From Nitrososphaerota archaeon (GTDB lineage Archaea; Thermoproteota; Nitrososphaeria; Nitrososphaerales; Nitrosopumilaceae), in contig JAUWQG010000033.1 in NCBI GenBank assembly GCA_030611185.1, positions 1 to 9,069 on the forward strand: a stretch of DNA of 9,069 bases, read 5' to 3'. The notes beneath the pieces were generated by a model. It saw nothing but the letters and a program-made list of their open reading frames with translations, ran no database searches and was not told the DNA's origin. The position numbers and the translations under genes were made by a program. Shown piece after piece: positions 1 to 6,113 of this stretch (its first letter is position 1; each line of letters begins with the position of its first letter).

Positions 1-38
1 TGTTGCAAGAACGTACAAATCATATCCGAAAGGTAATT

Positions 39-45
39 AAAAAAA
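39..45 (-). terminator. Poly-T terminator of the P-II gene
   Basis: On the minus strand, 30 bases past the P-II stop codon, there is a run of seven T in a very AT-rich stretch. Archaeal RNA polymerase commonly stops at such T-runs without a strong hairpin. No convincing stem precedes it. Confidence 0.4.
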
Positions 46-74
46 TAATGGTTTATTATTTTAAAATAAAATAA

Positions 75-416
75 TTAGAGGGCTTCATTTCCTCTCTTTT
101 TTGATGCGATATTTAGAACATCTTCCACAACTTCTATTGATATAATTCCGTCTCCACCTTTTCCGGTAAAAGCGGCATCTGCAATTGCAGAGACTACTGA
201 TTCAGCTTGAGAGTCCTCTACTATTGTGCTGACTGTTGATACCTTGTTGTATTCAGCTTCAAAAGTACCTGTTCCTCTTCCGGCTCTCATGGTTTGTCTT
301 TTTCCAGAACCACGACCATTTCCTTCTAATATGGTGTAACCTCCAACTTTTTCTTTTATCGCATCAGAAACTGCACCTACCTTATCGATTTGTATAGTTG
401 CCTCGATTCGCTTCAT
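75..416 (-). CDS. Divergent P-II (GlnB/GlnK-like) signalling protein
   Basis: A 113-residue protein with the length and layout of nitrogen-regulatory P-II proteins, small trimers that sense nucleotides and 2-oxoglutarate and control ammonium transport and nitrogen enzymes. The start MKRIEATI matches the family's first strand, a Gly/Arg-rich T-loop lies at about residues 35-55, the B-loop TGKGGDG is at 84-90, and the tail ends KRGNEAL. Odd points: the T-loop has no uridylylation-type Tyr, the Gln that binds Mg and 2-oxoglutarate (Q39 in E. coli GlnB) is not conserved in my alignment, the Lys after GDG is Ile, and the two C-loop Arg (101/103) align with Asn and Ala. Fold membership is fairly sure; classical ligand sensing is doubtful. 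No ammonium transporter gene lies next to it inside the window. The start ATG follows a purine-rich AGGAAGGGAA. Confidence 0.88.
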   Translation of the reverse strand: MKRIEATIQIDKVGAVSDAIKEKVGGYTILEGNGRGSGKRQTMRAGRGTGTFEAEYNKVSTVSTIVEDSQAESVVSAIADAAFTGKGGDGIISIEVVEDVLNIASKKRGNEAL

Positions 417-436
417 TTCCCTTCCTAAATCTCTAT

Positions 437-444
437 TATTTAAA
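437..444 (-). promoter_or_regulatory. TATA box of the P-II gene
   Basis: Minus-strand TTTAAATA is centred about 24 bases before the P-II ATG. This is the archaeal TATA distance for a transcript with almost no leader. Confidence 0.5.
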
Positions 445-513
445 AAAGATCATATGTTTTAATGGAAACTTTATGATACATTAAGCTCAAGGTTATTTCA
501 TTATCCTCTGACC

Positions 514-521
514 TTTTTAGT
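514..521 (+). promoter_or_regulatory. TATA-like box of the small HTH gene
   Basis: TTTTTAGT is centred about 24 bases before the ATG at 542, consistent with a leaderless archaeal transcript. The sequence is a weak TATA match. Confidence 0.35.
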
Positions 522-541
522 TTGAATCAGAAATTTTATTC

Positions 542-718
542 ATGAAGAGTGATGAAAAACGATCACACAGACTAAACTATCTCTTGAAATGTTATTTGAG
601 CAATCCAAAGGAAACTGATCTTTATCTCAGAGCAAAGCAAATGGGCGTAGCTGATTCTACTGCAAAAGACTACATTAGGACTGTAATTATTCAAGCCAAG
701 AGAATTCACTCTCATTAG
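542..718 (+). CDS. Small helix-turn-helix-like protein (58 aa)
   Basis: ATG at 542 opens 58 codons ending in TAG at 716-718. The protein is basic (starts MKSDEKRSHR, ends AKRIHSH) and is predicted all-helical. Residues of about 25-50 (from ETDLYLRAKQMG through DSTAKDYIRTV) read like a helix-turn-helix: a first helix, a turn at G35-V36-A37, then a recognition-type helix beginning D38-S39-T40. It is divergent from the P-II gene, with 125 bases holding both promoters, so it could be a local transcription factor, but that is inference from position. Codon use resembles its neighbours. It has no signal peptide or membrane segment. I do not recognise a named family. Its support is the coherent amphipathic protein, the promoter spacing and the T-run after it. 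Confidence 0.65.
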   Translation: MKSDEKRSHRLNYLLKCYLSNPKETDLYLRAKQMGVADSTAKDYIRTVIIQAKRIHSH

Positions 719-770
719 ATTTTATTTCTAGAAATTCTGTGAATATTTTATCAGGCATAGTTTACTCTCA

Positions 771-808
771 TTTTTTGCAGTATTAATGATAGAAAATCTG
801 TGTTTTTT
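771..808 (+). terminator. T-run terminator region after the small HTH gene
   Basis: Two T6 runs (771-776 and 803-808), each followed by GC, lie 53-90 bases past the TAG at 718 on the plus strand, in a stretch with no other visible feature. They are typical of archaeal termination but have no hairpin. Confidence 0.3.
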
Positions 809-843
809 GCTTTTCTTTATTTACTAATCATAAACGCGGTAAC

Positions 844-852
844 TTCATAAAC
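844..852 (+). promoter_or_regulatory. Possible TATA box of the membrane protein gene
   Basis: TTCATAAAC is about 30 bases before the ATG at 878 and would give a nearly leaderless transcript. A better TATA word, TTTATTTA, sits at 816-823 and would give a leader of about 35 bases. I cannot choose between them from sequence alone. Confidence 0.3.
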
Positions 853-877
853 AATCTCATAGAATAATAGTACAAGT

Positions 878-1585
878 ATGTCTGATCCGATTCTGGATGA
901 TGTTCAAGCTCTATTAGATAAAGAATTTGGAGATAAAAGAATTCTTGACCAGATTCTAAGAGCTGCTCAAAATAATGAGGTAATAAGTAATTTTGAAAGA
1001 AATTATGTAAGAAAACTAGCAGAAAAACACTTAGGGAAAAAACCTCTTGTTGAAAAGCCTTCAGATATATCAAAACCAATAATTCCAGATGTTGTAATCC
1101 CCTCGCCAATAACAAACAATCAAACAGTTCAAATGCTCTCCACACCTCCCAAAGTTACAAAATCAAACTCAAAAAATACTAAAATTATTTTGGGCGTTGG
1201 TATTGCAGTATTGGCATTAGTAGTCATTGCTGGAGCTTCTCTAAGTGGAGTTTCAGATGTATCCCCGACAATAATAAATCCCAATCAACCACCTAATACT
1301 TCAAAATCATTCTCTATACAGACAGATGTGTCTTCTTACCAAAGAGGAGATATTATTTCACTTAGTGGGAATTCTGATCTTTCTTCTGGAAATCAAGTTT
1401 ACTTGACAATAGAAAATTCCAATGATAAATTGGTATGGGCTGAACAAGTTAATGTAAAAAGTAATGGACAATTTTCAACACTGACCTTTGCTGGCGGTTC
1501 TGACTGGGATGCCTCTGGAATATTTACGATAAAAGCAGAGAGTGATTCAGAACAAATCACAAATACATTTTCATTTAGTGGATAA
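878..1585 (+). CDS. Single-pass membrane protein with extracytoplasmic Ig-like domain
   Basis: A 235-residue protein in three parts. Residues 1-53 are a charged helical cytosolic segment (LDDVQALLD, ILRAAQNNEVISNFERNYVRKLAEKHL) loosely reminiscent of SHOCT-type helical pairs. Residues 54-101 form a Pro/Ser/Thr/Asn-rich linker. Residues 103-121 are a clean hydrophobic helix (IILGVGIAVLALVVIAGAS) preceded by several Lys, giving N-in/C-out topology. Residues 145-235 are beta-rich with the pattern SYQRGDIISLSG, VYLTIEN, WAEQVNV, GQFSTLTF, GIFTIKAES. That pattern is typical of the Ig/CARDB-like domains common on thaumarchaeal surface proteins. The first residues are not hydrophobic, so this is a membrane anchor rather than a cleaved signal. 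The function is unknown; anchoring something at the pseudoperiplasmic face is plausible. Its TAA directly abuts the stop codon of the convergent nuclease-like gene. Confidence 0.85.
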   Translation: MSDPILDDVQALLDKEFGDKRILDQILRAAQNNEVISNFERNYVRKLAEKHLGKKPLVEKPSDISKPIIPDVVIPSPITNNQTVQMLSTPPKVTKSNSKNTKIILGVGIAVLALVVIAGASLSGVSDVSPTIINPNQPPNTSKSFSIQTDVSSYQRGDIISLSGNSDLSSGNQVYLTIENSNDKLVWAEQVNVKSNGQFSTLTFAGGSDWDASGIFTIKAESDSEQITNTFSFSG

Positions 1586-2158
1586 TCATTCAAACTCTTT
1601 CCAATGAGAATCAATAACTATTCTTAATTGTTCAACACTAATTTCTTCCATATATTCACGATAAACCATGAATTTATTCTGTTTAACTTGAGAATCATAA
1701 ATATCTCGAGTGGTTTTTGGTATTCCTCCAAGTTTCCATTGCTTCATTTCAAAAAGCCATACCTTTGAATCTGGATTTGAAAAGTCAATATCGTCACATC
1801 CAATAAAATACAAATAACATTTTGTAGCTTGATTTAATTTCTCATGTAATCTTTCGTATGCAATCATTTGCCCCATGGGAATGTTAATTTTATCATTATG
1901 AAACCCCTTGAATTCAAGAATAACAAAACTTCCATTATGCTCAATTAACCAATCAATATCAGTTCCACCTGAGGCTAGCATTCCACGAACAATTAGGTTA
2001 CCGAGAACCTCTCTTCCACGAGTAAATTCCCCCTCATCAAAAATCTGGTATTTTGCTTTAGGACTCTTTCGCACCATTTGGTTCATCTTAAGGTCTGCTG
2101 TAGGCACAGATTTCTTTTCATACAAAGTATCTATCAAATCACTAGTTTCATTTTTCAC
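1586..2158 (-). CDS. PD-(D/E)XK nuclease-fold protein, orphan
   Basis: A 190-residue protein with a recognisable PD-(D/E)XK core: E50 on the first helix (GREVLGNL), D67/D69 in GGTDIDW, E82-F-K84 in VILEFKG, then Q97 and Y101 on the following helix (GQMIAYERL). This is the metal-binding arrangement of restriction-endonuclease-like and Holliday-resolvase-like folds. All key residues are present, so it may be catalytic. No methyltransferase, helicase or resolvase partner lies beside it, so I cannot assign it to restriction, repair or a selfish element. Start is GTG at 2156-2158 with a TATA box 25-32 bases upstream; no better in-frame start is seen. It may be transcribed alone, as 72 bases separate it from the 73-residue gene. 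It converges on the membrane protein gene with no bases between the stops. Confidence 0.72.
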   Translation of the reverse strand: MKNETSDLIDTLYEKKSVPTADLKMNQMVRKSPKAKYQIFDEGEFTRGREVLGNLIVRGMLASGGTDIDWLIEHNGSFVILEFKGFHNDKINIPMGQMIAYERLHEKLNQATKCYLYFIGCDDIDFSNPDSKVWLFEMKQWKLGGIPKTTRDIYDSQVKQNKFMVYREYMEEISVEQLRIVIDSHWKEFE

Positions 2159-2161
2159 AAA

Positions 2162-2199
2162 TTACAAACCAATTTACCTTATGATAAAATAGTTTGTAA
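2162..2199. promoter_or_regulatory. Inverted repeat flanking the nuclease gene TATA box
   Basis: TTACAAAC at 2162-2169 and GTTTGTAA at 2192-2199 are perfect 8-base inverted repeats 22 bases apart. Between them on the minus strand lies ATTTTATC (2183-2190), a TATA box centred about 28 bases before the GTG at 2158. One arm sits where the factor-B element would be and the other next to the transcription start, an arrangement suited to a repressor that blocks initiation. Confidence 0.45.
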
Positions 2200-2230
2200 A
2201 ATAAAATTAAGTTATGATATTTTTTATAAT

Positions 2231-2452
2231 TTAGTGAGATAAAAATTCTCCACCAGAACCTTTGTACAAAATAAAATATTCTTGAGGGTTTTTTCGATTT
2301 TTTTTTGCACTAAGTACATCTTGATACAAATCAAAATGCTCAATCAAATACAGTTGCCCATCAGGATCTCCAAAATAATCTATTCCAACTAGATTAAATC
2401 CCCTTTCAGGAGTGAAATCTTTTTTTTCTTTTTCAAATGGTTTTTCGGTCAT
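2231..2452 (-). CDS. Conserved-looking hypothetical protein (73 aa)
   Basis: A small protein of 73 residues with ATG at 2450-2452, starting 12 bases past the ASCH gene's stop, so probably co-transcribed with it. Residues 1-15 are charged (MTEKPFEKEKKDF). Residues 18-66 look like a compact alpha/beta unit: GFNLVGIDYFG, then DGQLYLIEHFDLYQDVLSAKK, then EYFILYKGSGGEF. There is no membrane segment, Cys pair or signal peptide. It contains many aromatic and acidic residues. I do not recognise the family. Its regular hydrophobic pattern and operon position make it a real gene rather than a chance frame. Its job is unknown; a partner of the ASCH protein is one guess. Confidence 0.65.
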   Translation of the reverse strand: MTEKPFEKEKKDFTPERGFNLVGIDYFGDPDGQLYLIEHFDLYQDVLSAKKNRKNPQEYFILYKGSGGEFLSH

Positions 2453-2464
2453 TATTTTAAATTT

Positions 2465-2920
2465 TCAATGATGCCCAATCCATTGATAACGAAATTCCTC
2501 ATCAATAATATCACTAACAATATCTGTATTTTTTACGACAGTTTTTGGTAATTTAACTTCAAAAAAACCCAAATGTCCCTTCCACGGGATTGGAATTCTA
2601 AATGGTTTTGCATTTTTTAAAATAAATCCGTATTTTTTATTATCCAAATCTTTGGTAGCATGATGGTGTTTCTGATCCATTTTTATCTCCTTTAATGAAT
2701 TATATTTTTTTATATCATACAATTCTGCTTTTCCAACAATTGCACCTGTAACTAATTTTTTCTTTATTTTTAATTTCTTACAATCTTCTGTTCTTATTTT
2801 GATTGGAGAATGAACTAAAAATTCTCCACGAAAATTTGTATTCCATTTTCTTAATTCTATAGTTTTCTTTCCTGAAATTATTAAATCAGCAAATGGTTGA
2901 GACACTGATAGGCATTTCAA
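2465..2920 (-). CDS. ASCH (PUA-like fold) domain protein
   Basis: I start this at TTG (2918-2920), giving 151 residues that begin MKCLSVSQPFADLI, as ASCH proteins usually do. A GTG 33 bases upstream (2951-2953) would add 11 residues but overlaps the PLP gene. The ASCH signature GKKxxExR is present (G17-K18-K19, E22, R24), followed by the second strand FRGEFLVHSP. Later come TGAIVGKAELYD and the closing PWKGHLGFFEV strand, typical of the family. ASCH domains share the PUA beta-barrel and bind RNA or nucleotides; some relatives are amidohydrolases acting on N4-acetylcytidine. The C-terminal 26 residues extend past the core. The TTG lies four bases after the PLP gene stop, so the two are likely translated from one mRNA. 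The exact ligand is unknown. Confidence 0.8.
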   Translation of the reverse strand: MKCLSVSQPFADLIISGKKTIELRKWNTNFRGEFLVHSPIKIRTEDCKKLKIKKKLVTGAIVGKAELYDIKKYNSLKEIKMDQKHHHATKDLDNKKYGFILKNAKPFRIPIPWKGHLGFFEVKLPKTVVKNTDIVSDIIDEEFRYQWIGHH

Positions 2921-2924
2921 GATA

Positions 2925-4466
2925 TTATTCAGTAGCTGCTTTAATGAATTCACCAGGATTTTTACCTCTTCCTTCAGGCAAATTTGTTATTCCACCATTC
3001 AAACTCTGAGTAATAATTCCTTTACTGGCTAGTACTTGTGCAGCCATCAGAGAAGTATTTCCAGCCATACATACTAACAATGATTTACCTTTAGAGCCAT
3101 CTAGTTCCTTACTAAGTTCTTCTGGAACCTCTTGATTTGTTAATAAATTATTAATGGTTTTAGCTTTTTGTACGGAAATTTTTGATTTATCTACACCTAA
3201 TGATTTTGCAATAATGTCTATTCCTTCTTCACGTGGAGTATATTGAGTATGAACCCAAATAATTTTATCATAATCATCTACCATTGATGTTGCCTCTTCT
3301 AGAGAAATATTCATAGGTATTTGATTTTTTGATATTTGCTCAAAATTCTTTTTGTATTTTTCAATTCCATCTGCTACTATCACTACAAATTTTTTAGCTT
3401 TTTTTGAGATTGCCATTTCCATTGCAGAATACAATTCTAGAGCTGTGCTTTCACCTATGTCATGACCTTTCTCCACAAAAAACTTGAGGAGGAATTTTGC
3501 TTTTTCAAAATCTACCTCATGTTCAGCTGCGAATGTCTCAGGCTTGTATAATCTCAATCCAAAAGCTTTGGCTTTTGTTCTAATTCCTGCAACATCTTGA
3601 CCTGGGGTAGGAAAAACAACACGAATTGATTTTTTATTATATTTTTCAGCCATATATTGACTCAAACCCCCGGATGTCCCACCAGTACCAAATGAGCAAA
3701 CTATTTGATAATCCTCTAATGTTTCTCCATTTTCATGTAATTGCTGGTCAATTTCAGGAGCAGTGATAGTTCTATGGACATCAATATTCAATTCATTATC
3801 ATATTGTTTCGGACAGAATAAATTGTAAATCTTTGCAAGAAATATTGCCAAATTAATTATATCTTGTTTAGCTAATAATGCCTCTATCTCTTCAATATTT
3901 ATATCAAAAATTTCTGGATTAAATCCAAGTTCTGATAACTGTGATCTCACATTTCCTGCAGTTGCTTTTGCAGCTAACTCATTTGCTTTATTTTCCATTC
4001 CAGGTGCTGGACAAATATCCATATCCAAATCCATAATTCGAATTTTCTCATTTCTTAGTTCTTTAAAGACTCCTTCTTGTAATTTTCTTGATACAAGTGC
4101 AACTACATTAACTCCAAGTTTTGATAATTGTCCAAGTGCTATCCCAAAATTTCCTGAAGTAGCTTCAATCACTGTTTGGTTTCCTTTTAGATTTCCAGAG
4201 GCAATTGCATTATGAATGATGTGAGCTGCAGCTCTAACTTTGATTGAACCACTTGGTAATGTTGAATCAAACTTACCATAAATTTTTAGATCTTTATCAT
4301 CAAGATCTAATTTGTAGATGCTTTTAGCACATTCTCTCAAATCTTCAGTAAGATCAATTAGTGGTGTGACATTGACAACTTTCTCCCCCTCTAAATGAGG
4401 GATTTTATTCCAAATTTCTTGCTGAAATTTCTCAAGTAGAGTATTGTCAATGTTATTTTCTTCCAA
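2925..4466 (-). CDS. Cysteine-synthase-like PLP enzyme fused to a rhodanese-like domain
   Basis: A 513-residue two-domain protein. Residues about 30-370 are a fold-type II PLP enzyme: GSIKVR (K76 is the expected Schiff-base Lys), SGNFG (N106) for substrate, and the Gly-rich phosphate loop GTGGTSGG at 260-267. Compared with a typical cysteine synthase of about 310 residues there is an inserted stretch at about 150-250. Residues about 395-513 include a rhodanese-like half with VCMAGNTS, whose C466 is the candidate persulfide Cys, then LNGGITNLP. The order suggests cysteine or a related amino acid is made or broken down while sulfur is passed as persulfide on C466. That coupling is inference. 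The start is TTG at 4464-4466 with a weak AGGGA upstream. ASCH and 73-residue genes follow closely. Another possible activity is a desulfhydrase or a different beta-replacement reaction. Confidence 0.85.
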   Translation of the reverse strand: MEENNIDNTLLEKFQQEIWNKIPHLEGEKVVNVTPLIDLTEDLRECAKSIYKLDLDDKDLKIYGKFDSTLPSGSIKVRAAAHIIHNAIASGNLKGNQTVIEATSGNFGIALGQLSKLGVNVVALVSRKLQEGVFKELRNEKIRIMDLDMDICPAPGMENKANELAAKATAGNVRSQLSELGFNPEIFDINIEEIEALLAKQDIINLAIFLAKIYNLFCPKQYDNELNIDVHRTITAPEIDQQLHENGETLEDYQIVCSFGTGGTSGGLSQYMAEKYNKKSIRVVFPTPGQDVAGIRTKAKAFGLRLYKPETFAAEHEVDFEKAKFLLKFFVEKGHDIGESTALELYSAMEMAISKKAKKFVVIVADGIEKYKKNFEQISKNQIPMNISLEEATSMVDDYDKIIWVHTQYTPREEGIDIIAKSLGVDKSKISVQKAKTINNLLTNQEVPEELSKELDGSKGKSLLVCMAGNTSLMAAQVLASKGIITQSLNGGITNLPEGRGKNPGEFIKAATE

Positions 4467-4501
4467 AAATCTTTCCCTATGAAACTTCTTCTATTCTAAT
4501 C

Positions 4502-4518
4502 TCATATAAAATATATGA
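4502..4518 (-). promoter_or_regulatory. Palindromic TATA region of the PLP gene
   Basis: TCATATA and TATATGA form a 7-base palindrome around AAA. The minus-strand TATATTTTATA within it is centred about 44 bases before the TTG at 4466, so transcription would start about 18 bases upstream of the coding region. The intergenic gap is 84 bases, so this operon likely has its own promoter. Confidence 0.4.
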
Positions 4519-4550
4519 AATGATGGCACCTACTTGATCTAAAACTCAAA

Positions 4551-6113
4551 TCATCCATCTAAAATTCTAATAACTTTACTTGGTATGTCCTTTAATCTGC
4601 TTACTGCCAAAGTTCTTTCATAACCTAGATGCTTGAGATTCACTGCAATTGCTGTTGCCCTAATTGTATTTGGCCCTAAACCTATGGCTACCATCTTTAT
4701 CCCAAGCCTTTTCAAAGTTTTTGTCATATTTCTAACTGCGTTAGGATCTGATGGTTCTCCATCTGTTAATGTCAAGAAAATATCGGGCCTTTTTGATTGT
4801 AAAACAGGAAACATTTTTCCATATACTTCTGCTAAGGGTGTAGAACCATTTGCAACAATTTGAGCTAGTCTTTTAGCTGCCACCGTATTCCATTTTACAT
4901 TATCCGATTTAATTTGCCAGCAAACTACTGTTCTATTCTGAGTACTAAATGCATAAACTGCAAATTTCACTTTCAGATAACCTAAAACTTCACAAAGGGC
5001 AAGAGTAGCTTTTTTGTATTCTATTGCATCTGGTGCTATACTCGAAGAATGATCCAAGAGGATAACTATTTTTGTTTTAATTGATTTTTTAATATCTGTA
5101 AAAAATGGCTCATTTCCTTCAATGTAATTCTCCTCATCAAATTCATCCCCACTTTTTAGATGTTGTTCTTTCCATCCTGATTTCCATTCTTTGAATTTAA
5201 TTTTCAAACTATTAATTAAACTAACATCGTAAATTTTTGTTGCATCTACATTATCTGTAGTTGGAGTTTGCACTCCGATTATTTCAGGCATTAATCCTTT
5301 GTTATCACTTTTTTTGTTTTCATCTAAGAGAACTTTATACTCATCATACACGTTATCTCCTCCAAGTAATGATTTTGGATCAATTTTTCCAAAATCCCCC
5401 TCTTTATTCTTTGAAATTATTGTTAAAAATTTTAACAGTTCTTCTTCAGTGAGAGCCATTCCTGCTTTCATAAATGGTAAAGAAACAGGAACGGTTAGAA
5501 GAGAATCTATATCTAAAATTTTGATGATTGCACTCACTTTTTTTTCTAACCAATTTGTATCATAATTATTTTTGATTGACTCATCAACAATTCTTTTGGC
5601 TAACTCATTTGCTTTTTTTATTTTCTCAAAATGACTAGATTGAATTTCTCCTTTTATTGCTCCAAACATAAAGTATTGATAAAACGCCTCAACAATTCTT
5701 GCTTTACCATATACTGTATGTAATTGTGGTCTTGAAACAAGCATATACGAATAATTAAAAATAATTTCTTCGTCCATCCCTCTCCAAATCTTTCTTCCTA
5801 GGTACTCTATTCTTCGTGTTTCCAATGTGTTTAAAATGAATCCAAAAGCATGATCATTACTAAGAATTTTCTTGCAAAACCTAATTCTCATTGCTTCATA
5901 CCACAATGAAGTTCTAAATTGTCTATAACGTTGAAAATAACTCCCGATTCTTTTTCCCATAGGGGTTAGAATAACTTTATTCTCGATTAGCCTTGTTTTG
6001 GTTTCCATTTTATCTGAAAACTCAACTAGCACATTTTCGTTTTGTGCCCATCTTCTAACTAAAAATGTGGCAATTTCCACTAGAGTTTCGTTTCTTAATT
6101 CTAAAGATTGCAT
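4551..6113 (-). CDS. VWA-domain protein, CobT/NorD/CbbO-like partner of MoxR
   Basis: A 520-residue soluble protein. The C-terminal half (about 347-520) is a von Willebrand A domain with a complete metal site: D354-H-S356-S-S358, T425 in GSTPL, and D451 in LTLTDGEPSD. Residues 60-130 carry ETRRIEYLGRKIWRGMDEE, resembling the helical N-terminal region of CobT and NorD/CbbO proteins; residues 250-340 form an acidic, low-complexity linker. Family members work with a MoxR-type AAA+ ring, using the metal site to grip an acidic target and remodel it or insert a metal. Its ATG directly follows the MoxR TAG, implying coupled translation. Cobaltochelatase is one candidate target, but no cobN or other client is in the window, so the substrate is open. 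Confidence 0.85.
   Translation of the reverse strand: MQSLELRNETLVEIATFLVRRWAQNENVLVEFSDKMETKTRLIENKVILTPMGKRIGSYFQRYRQFRTSLWYEAMRIRFCKKILSNDHAFGFILNTLETRRIEYLGRKIWRGMDEEIIFNYSYMLVSRPQLHTVYGKARIVEAFYQYFMFGAIKGEIQSSHFEKIKKANELAKRIVDESIKNNYDTNWLEKKVSAIIKILDIDSLLTVPVSLPFMKAGMALTEEELLKFLTIISKNKEGDFGKIDPKSLLGGDNVYDEYKVLLDENKKSDNKGLMPEIIGVQTPTTDNVDATKIYDVSLINSLKIKFKEWKSGWKEQHLKSGDEFDEENYIEGNEPFFTDIKKSIKTKIVILLDHSSSIAPDAIEYKKATLALCEVLGYLKVKFAVYAFSTQNRTVVCWQIKSDNVKWNTVAAKRLAQIVANGSTPLAEVYGKMFPVLQSKRPDIFLTLTDGEPSDPNAVRNMTKTLKRLGIKMVAIGLGPNTIRATAIAVNLKHLGYERTLAVSRLKDIPSKVIRILDG

Noticed and set aside
1..74. A short plus-strand coding tail at the left edge
   Set aside because: All three plus frames stay open for some codons before a stop, and none gives a recognisable protein end. 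The stretch also holds the P-II terminator T-run.
436..512. A C/D RNA between the P-II and HTH genes (TATGATA and CTGA)
   Set aside because: There is no terminal stem, no internal D'/C' pair, and the stretch is already used by the two promoters.
828..1145. A minus-strand open frame opposite the membrane protein gene
   Set aside because: It is rich in Leu, Phe and Tyr as expected for the reverse of an AT-rich gene, has no family pattern, and the plus-strand gene explains the region.
4516..4560. A second C/D-like RNA or a hairpin near GATGG and CCATC
   Set aside because: The inverted five-base words are too short for a stable stem, and no D box pairs with the TGATGG word on either strand.
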